Source: CAWEBF01 sp963807235
GTDB taxonomy: Bacteria; Acidobacteriota; Vicinamibacteria; Vicinamibacterales; UBA2999
DNA length: 64,000 nucleotides
Reading direction: 5' to 3'
NCBI GenBank assembly: GCA_963807235.1
Contig: CAWEBF010000006.1
Location: 62,001-126,000, forward strand
Of the stretch, positions 42,862 to 51,745 are shown piece by piece. A model generated the notes under the pieces. It was not told the DNA's origin. It searched no databases and was given only the letters and a program-made list of their open reading frames with translations. How positions within the stretch are numbered: position 1 is the stretch's first letter; every line of letters starts with the position of its first letter. Both the position numbers and the translations under genes were made by a program.

Positions 42862-43255
42862 GTTCGTGCAGGATCATCCAGTTGATCCCGAATCGATCCT
42901 GCACCTGCGCGAACCGGCTGGCGAAGAAGGTTTCCTGCATCGCCATCAACACCCGCCCGCCATCGGACAAAGCCGCGAAGATCCGCTCGGCCTCGGCGTC
43001 GCTATCCACGCCGAGAGACAAGTAGGCGCTGCGCATCGGCTGAGCGTTGGGGATATCGGCGCCAGACAGCTCGGTGCCGGCGACGGCCATACGAGCGTGA
43101 AGGACCGCGTCCTTCCACTCGGGGCCGAGGGGGCTCCCCTGCGGCGACTGGCCATGGGTCATCATCATCCCGACCTTTCCGCCGAGGTGCTTTTCGTAAT
43201 AGCGAAACGCCTCGGCACATTGGCCGGCAAAGTTCACGTAGGTAGTCAGCGTCAT
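42845..43255 (-). CDS. VOC/PhnB-like glyoxalase-fold protein
   Basis: A 136-residue protein of the PhnB/3-demethylubiquinone-methyltransferase-like VOC group: 'TYVNFAGQCAEAFRYYEKHL' at the start, 'MTHGQSPQGSPLGPEWKDAV' mid-protein, 'LSLGVDSDAEAERIFAAL', and 'FGINWMILHE' at the end. It has one beta-alpha-beta-beta-beta pair. Enzymatic role unknown. Confidence 0.88.
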   Translation of the reverse strand: MTLTTYVNFAGQCAEAFRYYEKHLGGKVGMMMTHGQSPQGSPLGPEWKDAVLHARMAVAGTELSGADIPNAQPMRSAYLSLGVDSDAEAERIFAALSDGGRVLMAMQETFFASRFAQVQDRFGINWMILHERRVSQ

Positions 43256-43309
43256 CTCGAACCCCCTCTATCAGAATCCAGATCTATACTCCCACCCGGC
43301 GTCACGCCT

Positions 43310-43336
43310 GCAGCCCGGAGCCCGGAGCCGGAGCCC
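43310..43336. repeat. Heptanucleotide tandem array (GGAGCCC x4, one unit 6 nt)
   Basis: GCAGCCC, GGAGCCC, GGAGCC and GGAGCCC lie just upstream of the ribosome-binding site of the SnoaL-like remnant. Confidence 0.7.
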
Positions 43337-43350
43337 CGCACTAAAGGAGT

Positions 43351-43538
43351 ATGAATATGCGTCAGTCAACGATCGCTCTGGTGTGTGGAATGGCCGGGAT
43401 CATCGCCGGCTCGCTGCTGTCCAATGTGTCGTCTGCAGCCGGCACCAGCTACGGCGAAGACCGCGCGCAGATCGAAGATCTACAACGAGGGCAGCGCCCG
43501 GTGGCAGGTACAAGGCGGGCGTCAACCCCGCGTGGTAG
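43351..43538 (+). pseudogene. Remnant of a secreted SnoaL/NTF2-like protein with internal deletion
   Basis: An AAGGAG ribosome-binding site and ATG at 43351 give a convincing signal peptide and N-terminus ('MNMRQSTIALVCGMAGIIAG', 'SYGEDRAQIEDL'), the opening of secreted SnoaL-like domains. Immediately after come pieces matching only the family's C-terminus: 'KIYNEGSARW', then after a one-base break 'YKAGVNPAW' and TAG at 43536-43538. The roughly 100-residue core is missing. The junction lies at AAGATCT (43475-43481), a word that both ends can share, as expected for deletion by short direct repeats or for an assembly collapse. The continuous frame otherwise ends at 43545. Confidence 0.5.
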
Positions 43539-43541
43539 GTC

Positions 43542-45805
43542 CTAGAACTTCACGTTGTAGAGCAGCTTGAAGTTGCGCCCCATCTCCGGGACCAGCTCTT
43601 TGATGTACGACAGATGATTCCGGTACAGCTCGTTGGTGGCATTGTCCAGCCTGGCTGTGATCGTGTTCACCGCGGCGCCGCTGGTAAACGAGTAGGACGC
43701 GAAGAGCTTGAGCTGCCCGTAGCCGGCGGTGGGCCCTTCGGCCCCGTACACGCGCTCCTGCTTCGCGGTGCCGATGATCTGGCCGCCTGCCTGGAAGGCA
43801 TTCTTCTGGTACCGTAGCCCGCCCCGCACGCGGAACGGCGGTATGCGCGGCAAGGCGTCATCGGTGGCCTTGAGGCTCCCGCGAACGTAGTCCGCGCCGA
43901 ACTCCGCGAACAGATTCGATGCCACCTGGAAGTCGGCGTGGGCCTCGACCCCCTGCAACACGGCATCGGCAGCCACGAAGTCGACGATGGCGAGAGCCTC
44001 CTCCCCTTCGGCGCCCTCCTCGTGGTCGTGGCCCACGAGCTCGCGGCCAGGGAACCTGGCCAGGTACTCGTCTTCGCGGGCCTCGAAGTCTTCGTGCTCG
44101 AGCTCGCTTTTGAAGATGAAGTCGTTGATATCGTTTCGGAAGTACGTAATCTCGCCAGACGCGCGGCTGCCACGCCAGCGGAGCGACACGTCGAAGCCGA
44201 GTGCCTGCTCGGGCTGGAGTTCCGGATTTCCAAGCTCGAGGGCGAAGTTTCCGTGGTGTACGCCGAAGAAGAACAGCTCCTCGAGCGCGGGGCTGCGCGA
44301 CGCGCGCGCCAGGCTGGCGGCCACGGTCACGCGCTCGTCGGCACCCGCGGGACGGAAGAGCAGACCGACCGATCCCGAGCCGTTCGTGAAGTCGCGCTCG
44401 GGCTCTCCAAATGGCTTGTACCCCGTGTGGTCCACCCGGCCGCCGAACTGGAGCGTGACGTGCGGCCACGTGAGTTCTTCGTATGCAAACGCCGCGAACC
44501 CGTTCTGGCCGACTGCTGGCGACAGCGCTTCCGCACCCTGTGCATCGAACGCACGATCGAGGAACCATCCGCCGATGCTGCCCTTCAGGCGACCAACGGC
44601 GCGATGGGCGCCCATCAGCTCGAGTTCGACGGTGTTGTTCGTGAACGCCGTCCCCACTTCGTCCCCTTCGAGCTCGTCGTGTGCGTACCGCCGGACCGCG
44701 AGCGTGCCGCGGAACTCGTCGAATGCGCCGTCCAGGTTCCGCGCGCCCCCGCGAAGCGAGAACGCATGTCTGCGCGGTGTGAGTTGCAGACTGCCTTCCT
44801 CGACGACGGGTATCCCGTACTTCGTGTCGAAGAACCCGTAACTGCCGCCGAAGTAGCCCTTCTCACCTGTCCACCCCAGACCGAGCGACCCGAACCCGCT
44901 TCGCGACTGGGAATTGACGACTTCACCTTCCGGCGTGTCCACGTCGCCCGAGCGCCGGCCACCACCGCTGGCCGTCAGCGCAAAGGCGCTGTTTCCCACT
45001 TGCACGCTGCCCGCCGCTCCACCCTCCGCGGCCGCGGAGCCGAGGTCGAAGGTCACGTTGCCGTTCGTACCGTCGATCGGCCGCGTCGGGATCTCGTCGG
45101 TGATCACGTTCACCAGGCCACCGATGGCATTGCTGCCGTAGAGCAGCGTCGCCGGGCCACGCACGATCTCGATCCGCTGTGCGACGGCCGGGTTGGTGAC
45201 GACGCCGTGATCGCCGGACTGGCTGGACAAATCGCCCATCCGCTGGCCGTCTTCCAGGATCAGCACGCGATCGCCGTCGAGCCCCCGCACCACCGGACGC
45301 GCCGGGGCAGGACCAAAGCTGCGGTTGGCCATACCGGCCTGGTTCTCGAGCGTGTTGCCCAGGGACACCTCGAGCTGTTTGGTGAGTTCCTGCCCGCTCA
45401 ACGCCGACGTCGGCTGGAAGGCGTCGAACTGGCTGCGTGCGTCAGCTCCGACCGTTACCACCTCTTGAAAGTGCAGTTCCGGATCCACGCTGACGTCCAC
45501 GGGCCCGCTCGTCGCGGACACCGTGACCTCCGTACGTCGCGAGGAATAGCCGGCGGACCGCACGGAAACGTGGTACTCCCCGGGACCACATCATCGAATC
45601 GGAAGGAGCCGTCGTCGGTCGAAACGGTCTGGCGCTTCAGCTCATCGATTTGAACCGTGGCGCCGGCGATTGGCTCGCCGGATAGCGAATTGATCAGGCG
45701 GCCCGACAAGGCCACGCCAGCCTGGGCACCGACGCGGACCTGCGGTATCAACGTCGCACACAGGACGGCGACAGCGAGGAGCGAAACGGGAAATCGCGTC
45801 GTCAT
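43542..45805 (-). CDS. TonB-dependent receptor (ZnuD-like, frameshifted at N-terminus)
   Basis: Outer-membrane receptor of about 755 residues. It starts at ATG 45805 with a signal peptide ('MTTRFPVSLLAVAVLCATLI') and a carboxypeptidase-regulatory-like domain ('GRLINSLSGEPIAGATVQID'). A one-base loss in a G run near 45583 is followed in the next frame by 'GEYHVSVRSAGYSS'. The plug ('RPVVRGLDGDRVLILEDGQR', 'IEIVRGPATLLYGSNAIGGL') and a 22-strand barrel ending in Phe ('LLYNVKF') are complete. A His/Asp/Glu-rich extracellular stretch, 'ELVGHDHEEGAEGEEALA', recalls zinc receptors of the ZnuD type. A 34-bp element upstream is shared with the metal-chelate binding-protein gene at 47010-48059. Confidence 0.88.
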
Positions 45806-45847
45806 GACCAGGGACCCGGCTGGGCGAGGACCACAAACCTCCCGGAT

Positions 45848-45881
45848 CAAGTGTACGTCGCAGCGACGGGCTATCTTCCGA
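45848..45881 (-). promoter_or_regulatory. Shared 34-bp upstream element, copy 1 (TonB receptor)
   Basis: This copy matches the one at 48066-48099 in 32 of 34 positions, in the same orientation relative to its gene, 42 nt upstream of the receptor ATG. On the gene strand it begins TCGGAAGATAGCCCG and ends ACGTACACTTG. GATAGC may be a -10 element, because GGATGATAGC also precedes the formate dehydrogenase gene. The downstream half would then be an operator or leader. Confidence 0.6.
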
Positions 45882-45992
45882 CTCGGCGGTTACACGGACA
45901 AAGCCTGCTAATCATGAGCCCACGATGACAACAGGATTCGCCCGGCGGGATATAGTGGCTCGTCAATATCGACACGCAGTCAAAAGGAATCG

Positions 45993-46673
45993 ATGAAGCA
46001 TTTGAACGTATTGTGGTTGGTGGGATTGTCGCTTGGTCTTGCAGCCGGGACCGCCTTCGCGCAGGGCCGCGGCGGCGCAGCGCAGGCCGCCAACACCGAG
46101 ATCTATCACGTCACGTTCGTCAAGGCCGCCCCGGGCCAGGGCCTCGCGGCGGCGGCCGACGCGCAGAAGCAGGATCCGAAGGCGCCCATGCAGGGGCATT
46201 TCGTCGTGCTGCGGCACCAGGAAGGCGATGATTGGGACTTCGCCGTGATCGAACACATCGGCACCAAGGCCACTGTGGAGATCACGCCGCCGGCGCCGGC
46301 CCCTGCCACCCCGTTCCTGGCGTGGCACAACGACTCGTTCGTTGTCGGCCCGTCGTGGGCGGAGTTTCAGCGCGCCCTGGGCACGGCGGCAACCGGTGTC
46401 TACGTCGTGTCGACGCACCGGGCCGTGCCCGGACATCGTGACCAGCTTGTCGCGACGCTGAACCAGGTGGACGAGGTCCCGAAGGTCAAGATCGGGCACG
46501 TGCTGTTCACGCATCTCGAAGGGGGCACGTGGCAGTACCTGAGTCTCGACCGCTACGAGTCGTGGGCGGACTTCGCCACCGATCGCTCGGGCGCCGTCTC
46601 GGGACAGGGCTGGGCGGATACGCGCGCGCACTCGGCGTCGCACGCGGACACCATCGCCGACCGATTGAAGTAA
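45993..46673 (+). CDS. Secreted protein of unknown function
   Basis: A 226-residue exported protein with a clear signal peptide ('LNVLWLVGLSLGLAAGTAFA'). The body looks like two alpha-beta barrel-type repeats ('NTEIYHVTFVKAAPGQG...' and 'GVYVVSTHRAVPGHRDQLVA'), suggesting a dimeric ferredoxin-like fold. I do not recognise a characterised relative. It is divergent from the TonB receptor, and a GATATAGTGG string upstream could be its -10 element. Four nt separate its stop from that of the convergent cupin gene. Confidence 0.7.
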   Translation: MKHLNVLWLVGLSLGLAAGTAFAQGRGGAAQAANTEIYHVTFVKAAPGQGLAAAADAQKQDPKAPMQGHFVVLRHQEGDDWDFAVIEHIGTKATVEITPPAPAPATPFLAWHNDSFVVGPSWAEFQRALGTAATGVYVVSTHRAVPGHRDQLVATLNQVDEVPKVKIGHVLFTHLEGGTWQYLSLDRYESWADFATDRSGAVSGQGWADTRAHSASHADTIADRLK

Positions 46674-46677
46674 GGCG

Positions 46678-47007
46678 CTACTTCAGCAAGATCAAGAGCA
46701 TCCGGCTGTTCTCTGGCGCGTCCACTGCGTGTGGGACGTCCGCGGGCAGCCGGACGATGGTGCCGGGCGTCGCCCGAACTGGAGTACCCCCGATCGTCAA
46801 CGTCAGCGCGCCGTCGAGCACCATCACGAACGCGTCGAACGGCGATTTGTGCTGGGCCAGCCCCTGACCCTGATTGAAAGCGAAGAGCGTCATGCTGCCA
46901 CCGCCGGCCTTTCCCAGGATCAGGCTGGCGATTCCCGGCGTGGTCGGGGTGATGAGCGAATCCAGCGCCAATGGCTCGGCTGGCGGAAGCTGGGATGCAA
47001 TCGACAT
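46678..47007 (-). CDS. Small cupin-domain protein
   Basis: A 109-residue single cupin: motif 1 region 'QGLAQHKSPFDAFVMVLDGA' and motif 2 'GTIVRLPADVPHAVDA', with a retained His in each motif for metal binding. No fused domain. It starts 2 nt after the stop of the binding-protein gene, so the pair is co-transcribed. Function (enzyme, sensor or metal binding) unknown. Confidence 0.85.
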   Translation of the reverse strand: MSIASQLPPAEPLALDSLITPTTPGIASLILGKAGGGSMTLFAFNQGQGLAQHKSPFDAFVMVLDGALTLTIGGTPVRATPGTIVRLPADVPHAVDAPENSRMLLILLK

Positions 47008-47009
47008 GG

Positions 47010-48059
47010 TTACTGCGAGAGCAGGCGATGCAGCTGAGGGTCCGTCAGCTCGAGATGGTAGAAGTCGCGGTAGAACGCCTTGATGTCGGTGGTGAACGCG
47101 TCGTCGAACGGGCGCGCAGCTGCGACATAGGCTAGCCAGGCGAGCCCGGGGAGCCGGTTCACCGACGGCGGCCTGGCGCCCCAGCCATACGGAAGCCCTG
47201 GCCACTCGTATACGCGTCCGGCCGACACAGCCTCCACCGACTGCCACGCCGGATTCGCGCGCAGCCGCGCCGCCGCGCCCGGTGCGCCGCTGACCACGAC
47301 CACCTGCGGCGACAGGTTTTTGATCTCGTCGATGGTCAAGGGACGTCGCGGAGCGGTGGCCCGCGTGCCGGCGACGTTCACTCCGCCCAGCCAGGCGAGT
47401 TGCTCTCCCCCACTTTGATCGGCCAGACACGGTTGAAAGCCGTCCGCGGAGCAGGCCAGGTAGACCCGCACGGGCGCTCCAGCCGACAGCGCGCCGCGAT
47501 ACCTGGCCAGCAGACGCTCGGCGGCGTCGCCGAGGAGATTGCCACGTGAAGGGATCCCGAACGCGGCGCCCAGGCGCCGGTAGACCGCCGGAATGCGCGA
47601 CAGCTCGCCATCGAGGATGATCCCGGCAACGCCCGTCCGCTTCTGCACCGCCTCCACCACGGCAATGTAGTCCTCGTGCACCGTCCCGTAGTCCACGTAG
47701 ACATGGGGCTTCAGGGCCACGAGCTCCGCATCGGCGGCCGGATTGTCTACCTCGGGAAGCTGCCGGATGAAGACCGGGTTGCGGAAGGCGGGCGGAAAGA
47801 ACTCGACCGCGGGACCTTCAGGCACGCGGTTGCGCCCGACCAGCTTGTCTGGAACCAGCGTATACAGCAGCGCCTCGGCGGGCGCTCCGGCGGCAAAGAC
47901 CCGCGTCACTGACGCGGGCAGCGCGACTGTGCGCTTGGCGTCGTCCACGAACGCCGATTGAGCGAAGACTGTCCCCGCCGCACACACCAGCCACGCCACC
48001 GCAAGCCTGTGCCGAGTCGCGACGAGACCGATTCGAATTGGAAGGCGTCGGGCGTGCAT
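47010..48059 (-). CDS. Periplasmic metal-chelate/cobalamin-type substrate-binding protein
   Basis: A 349-residue helical-backbone binding protein (FecB/BtuF class). I start it at ATG 48059, giving the signal 'RHRLAVAWLVCAAGTVFAQ'. Class marks are 'VALPASVTRVFAAGAPAEAL', 'DAELVALKPHVYVDYG' and 'LTIDEIKNLSPQVVVVSG'. No permease or ATPase gene is adjacent, so it must pair with components elsewhere. The upstream 34-bp element shared with the TonB receptor suggests joint regulation and a common substrate route across both membranes (inference). Confidence 0.82.
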   Translation of the reverse strand: MHARRLPIRIGLVATRHRLAVAWLVCAAGTVFAQSAFVDDAKRTVALPASVTRVFAAGAPAEALLYTLVPDKLVGRNRVPEGPAVEFFPPAFRNPVFIRQLPEVDNPAADAELVALKPHVYVDYGTVHEDYIAVVEAVQKRTGVAGIILDGELSRIPAVYRRLGAAFGIPSRGNLLGDAAERLLARYRGALSAGAPVRVYLACSADGFQPCLADQSGGEQLAWLGGVNVAGTRATAPRRPLTIDEIKNLSPQVVVVSGAPGAAARLRANPAWQSVEAVSAGRVYEWPGLPYGWGARPPSVNRLPGLAWLAYVAAARPFDDAFTTDIKAFYRDFYHLELTDPQLHRLLSQ

Positions 48060-48065
48060 GAGTGA

Positions 48066-48099
48066 CAAGTGTACGTCGCAGCGCCGGGCTATCATCCGA
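48066..48099 (-). promoter_or_regulatory. Shared 34-bp upstream element, copy 2 (binding protein)
   Basis: Second copy of the element at 45848-45881, ending 6 nt before the binding-protein ATG. It sits in a 68-nt divergent gap with the MgtE-fusion gene. Beyond the 34 bp a weaker similarity (GCGGT then A and ACG) continues in both copies. Confidence 0.6.
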
Positions 48100-48127
48100 T
48101 GCGCGGTCATACGCCCGGATCTTCGCA

Positions 48128-51100
48128 ATGGCGCCGTTTTCGCCGATTCCGCCCCGTCATCCGATACGCGTCGTCCTGTCCTCGACGGCGCTGCAGCCGT
48201 TCGTGTCCGTGCGCAAGGCCGCGGCGCTGGCGATCGCGCAGCTGGGGGTGGCGGCGTTCTTCATGCCGGGCATTGCCCGGGACACGCTGGGCGAGTCGGC
48301 CGTGTGGTTCGTCATCGCGGCGGCGGTCGTGGCCGCATTCGTGCGGGCCATCGACATCGAAAGCTGGGCGCTGCTCATCCCGGGCGGTCTGTCCAGCCGC
48401 GTCACACGCGCCTTCGGCCAGCGTGCCGCGGGGCCGGCGAAAGCCGCGGCGCTCGTCGAGCGCATCCTGCTCGGTGCGCTCGCGTGCGTCGTCGTCGGGC
48501 ACTACGTGGCGGGGGTATCGGCCACGGCCATCGGCGGCTGGCGTTTCACCGGCAACGTGAGACCCGAAGACCTGACGACGCTGATCGCGGCCGGCGTCAT
48601 CGGACTGCTGTGGCTCCGGGCGCGTCTCGGCCGTGAGGTCACCCGCGACACGTTGGCGCGAGCCGTCTGGATCGGCATCGGGATCGTGGTGCTGGCGATG
48701 GTGTGGGGTGTCATCACCCTCGCGCGCCGTGGCTTCGATCTCTCGCCGCTGCTGGTGCCTCCTCCGACGCCGGCGATCACGCCGTGGCGGCCGCTCGACG
48801 TCGTCCTCGCCTATGTGCTCGGCTTTGCGCTGACGCTGCCGGTCATCGGCGGCGGGGACGCACTGGCACGCGCGGCGCATGAACTCACGCCACCCCGCGT
48901 TCGCGCCTTGAGGCGCACCGCCCTGCTGGCGCTGGTCTTTACGCTCGTGGCCACCGGGCTGGGCACCGTGATGGTTCTGCTGCTCGTGCCCGCAAGCGAA
49001 CAGGCGCTGTGGGCGAATGCGCCGCTGGCCGGCCTGGCCCAGTACCTCGATGGTCCCTCGTCGCTGCGAGACGTGATGGCCGTCGCGCTGGCCGCTGCGG
49101 CGGCGCTGATCCTGATGCCCGCCGCCCACGCGGCCTTTCGCGATACCGAACAGATGCTCCACCGGGCCTCCTCGGACGGGACACTGCCGGAGGGGCTCGC
49201 CTCCCTGCATGCCAGGTTCGGCACGCCCGCGCGTGCCGTCGACGTCACGGTGGCCGCCATGATCCTCGTGGTGCTCGCGAGCGGCGCGCGGATCACCTGG
49301 CTGGCGCGCGGGTACGCGATCGCGACGGCCGTCCTGCTCATGCTGACGATTGCGGCGCTGGTCCGGCTCCGTCGCCTGCACAAGAGCCCGGTGGCGTTCA
49401 AGGCGCGCGGGAACCTGCGCCTCAAGACGCGCGAGCTTCCGCTGGGGCTGCTGGCGACGGCCGCCGTCGTCGCCACGAGCGCGGTGGCCACGATCCTCGT
49501 CGGGGACGGGGCGGCGATCGCGGTGGGGATTCTCATCGCGGCCTTGTCGCTCTGGTTCACGATGGGCGCGCGACCGCCGGCCACCGTCGCGATCGACCCC
49601 GACGACAGCACGTTCGACCTGCTGCTCGCGGCCGAGCTGTCGCCCAATCAGATCGAGGCCCGTCCCGGCAACGTCCTGGTGCCGGTCCGCAACCCGCATC
49701 TGCTGGCCCACGTCGTAGGCGCCCTCCAGACCGCGGGCGACCGCGACGTGGTCGTGATGACCGCGCGGCTGCTCGACGTGGACGTAGGTGAAGAGGGCGC
49801 CTCCCAGACCACGCCCACGCCGTACGAGCGCCGGCTGCTGTCCGACGTGGTTGCGCTGGCGGAGCGCGTCGGCCGTCCCGTGCGCCTGCTGATCGTGCCC
49901 ACGCGGAACGTGGTGGATGCGATCGTGGGCACCGTCATCCGCCTCCGCTCGTCGGACGTGTACGTCGGCGAATCATCCACGCTTTCGGCCGAGGACCAGG
50001 CCCGCTTGCTCGGCGAGGCCTGGGAGCGCGCCGACAAGCCCGAGGCCCTCGACGTGCGGCTGGTCGTGTACCACCGCAGCGGACGGGCCGACACCTATCA
50101 TCTCGGCGCCCACCCACCGTCTCTCACTTCGGGCGACCTCGACTTGATTCACCGCTTGTGGCTCGACGCCGTGAAGAGCGTCGGTCCACACGTGCATCAC
50201 GACGACGTCGTCAGAGCAGCGTTGAAACAGATGGAACAACAACTCACCGGTCCCCAACGCGACGATGCCGTCGCGGCGATCCGAGACGAGGCGCGGCCCG
50301 CCGAGGAACTCGCCGCGATACTTCGCGCCCGCGACTACGCGCGGCTTCGAGACATGCTCCGCAACCGGCATGCCGGCGATATCGCGACGCTCCTGACGGC
50401 ACTGAGCCTGGAAGACCAGGCGGTGGTCTTCCGCGTGATGCCGCGCAAGGACGCCGCGGCCGTGTTCGAGTACCTCTCGCAGGACGCGAAAGAGTCGTTG
50501 TTGAAGGCGATGGCGCAGGAGGACGTGGCGGCGCTGCTGAACAACATGGCGCCCGATGACCGGACATTGTTCCTCGAGGAGCTGCCGGCGGAAGCCACCC
50601 GCCAGCTGTTGTCGCTGCTGACTCCACAGGAACGCGCCGTCGCGGTGACCTTGCTCGGCTATCCCGAGAAGTCGGTCGGCCGTCTGATGACGCCGAACTA
50701 CGTGTCCGTCCGGGAACAGTGGACGGTTCGCGAAGTGCTGGATCACGTGCGGCTGCACGGGCAGGACAGCGAGACGCTCAACGTCATCTACGTGGTCGAC
50801 GAACAGGGCTTGCTGGTCGATGACGTTCGGATTCGCGAGTTTCTGCTGGCGCCGCTCGATCGCCAGGTCGCCGACCTGATGGACCGGCGGTTCGTCGCGT
50901 TGACGGCCACCGACGATCAGGAAACGGCCGTCGCGGTGTTCCGTCAGTACGACAGGACCGCGCTGCCCGTGACCGACACCGCCGGCATGCTGATCGGCAT
51001 CGTGACGATCGACGACGTGCTGGACGTGGCCGAGGCCACGGCGACCAGGGAAATCCAGCGCATCGGCGGGTCGGAAGCGCTGGACGAGCCGTACATCACC

Positions 51101-51661
51101 ATCGCGTTCTGGCGGATGATTCAGAAGCGCGCGGGGTGGTTGACGGCGCTCTTCCTGGGCGAAATGCTGACGGCCACGGCGATGGGGGCATTCGAGGAGG
51201 AGATCTCGAAAGCCGTCGTCCTGGCGCTCTTCGTGCCGCTCATCATCTCGAGCGGCGGCAACTCCGGATCGCAGGCCGCCACCCTGGTCATCCGGGCGCT
51301 GGCCCTGGGCGAGGTGGGTTTGCGCGACTGGTGGCGCGTGATGCGGCGCGAGGTCCTGGCCGGGCTGTGCCTGGGCGCGATCCTCGGCAGCATCGGGTTT
51401 CTGCGCATCAGTCTCTGGTCGGCCTTCTCGGACGTGTACGGGCCGCACTGGCTGCTGGTGGCCACGACCGTGTCGGTATCGCTGGTCGGCGTCGTGCTGT
51501 GGGGCACGTTGAGCGGGTCGCTCCTGCCCTTCGCCCTCAAACGCCTGGGGTTCGATCCGGCCGCGTCCTCGGCGCCGTTCGTCGCCACGCTCGTGGACGT
51601 CACGGGCTTGCTGATCTATTTCTCAGTGGCCCTCGTGGTGCTGAGAGGAACGTTGCTGTAA
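48128..51661 (+). CDS. mgtE: Amino-acid-permease-like domain fused to MgtE magnesium transporter
   Basis: A 1177-residue membrane protein, more than twice the length of MgtE. Residues 1-450 carry about ten hydrophobic helices of APC/permease character ('LGVAAFFMPGIARDTLGESA', 'YVLGFALTLPVIGGG', 'AIATAVLLMLTIAALVRLRR'). A soluble alpha/beta segment of about 200 residues follows ('NVLVPVRNPHLLAHVVGALQ', USP-like). From about residue 700 the protein is a full MgtE: MgtE_N superhelix ('LEDQAVVFRVMPRKDAAAVF', 'PDDRTLFLEELPAEATRQLL'), two CBS domains ('GRLMTPNYVSVREQWTVREV') and the five-helix channel with 'SGGNSGSQAATLVIRALALG'. The start is the ATG at 48128 without a clear ribosome-binding site. 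Mg2+ uptake is likely; the permease half's role is unknown. Confidence 0.85.
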   Translation: MAPFSPIPPRHPIRVVLSSTALQPFVSVRKAAALAIAQLGVAAFFMPGIARDTLGESAVWFVIAAAVVAAFVRAIDIESWALLIPGGLSSRVTRAFGQRAAGPAKAAALVERILLGALACVVVGHYVAGVSATAIGGWRFTGNVRPEDLTTLIAAGVIGLLWLRARLGREVTRDTLARAVWIGIGIVVLAMVWGVITLARRGFDLSPLLVPPPTPAITPWRPLDVVLAYVLGFALTLPVIGGGDALARAAHELTPPRVRALRRTALLALVFTLVATGLGTVMVLLLVPASEQALWANAPLAGLAQYLDGPSSLRDVMAVALAAAAALILMPAAHAAFRDTEQMLHRASSDGTLPEGLASLHARFGTPARAVDVTVAAMILVVLASGARITWLARGYAIATAVLLMLTIAALVRLRRLHKSPVAFKARGNLRLKTRELPLGLLATAAVVATSAVATILVGDGAAIAVGILIAALSLWFTMGARPPATVAIDPDDSTFDLLLAAELSPNQIEARPGNVLVPVRNPHLLAHVVGALQTAGDRDVVVMTARLLDVDVGEEGASQTTPTPYERRLLSDVVALAERVGRPVRLLIVPTRNVVDAIVGTVIRLRSSDVYVGESSTLSAEDQARLLGEAWERADKPEALDVRLVVYHRSGRADTYHLGAHPPSLTSGDLDLIHRLWLDAVKSVGPHVHHDDVVRAALKQMEQQLTGPQRDDAVAAIRDEARPAEELAAILRARDYARLRDMLRNRHAGDIATLLTALSLEDQAVVFRVMPRKDAAAVFEYLSQDAKESLLKAMAQEDVAALLNNMAPDDRTLFLEELPAEATRQLLSLLTPQERAVAVTLLGYPEKSVGRLMTPNYVSVREQWTVREVLDHVRLHGQDSETLNVIYVVDEQGLLVDDVRIREFLLAPLDRQVADLMDRRFVALTATDDQETAVAVFRQYDRTALPVTDTAGMLIGIVTIDDVLDVAEATATREIQRIGGSEALDEPYITIAFWRMIQKRAGWLTALFLGEMLTATAMGAFEEEISKAVVLALFVPLIISSGGNSGSQAATLVIRALALGEVGLRDWWRVMRREVLAGLCLGAILGSIGFLRISLWSAFSDVYGPHWLLVATTVSVSLVGVVLWGTLSGSLLPFALKRLGFDPAASSAPFVATLVDVTGLLIYFSVALVVLRGTLL

Positions 51662-51708
51662 CCAGTTAGATGGTGAGAGCGCTCGTAGAGATCCGCCGGC
51701 TCTCCCAA

Positions 51709-51737
51709 AGCGGTGCAGGCGCAATGCCTGCACCGCT
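51709..51737. terminator. Bidirectional terminator stem-loop
   Basis: AGCGGTGCAGGC - GCAAT - GCCTGCACCGCT, a perfect 12-bp stem with a 5-nt loop between the convergent mgtE fusion and stress-protein genes. Confidence 0.8.
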
Positions 51738-51745
51738 GATAGAAA

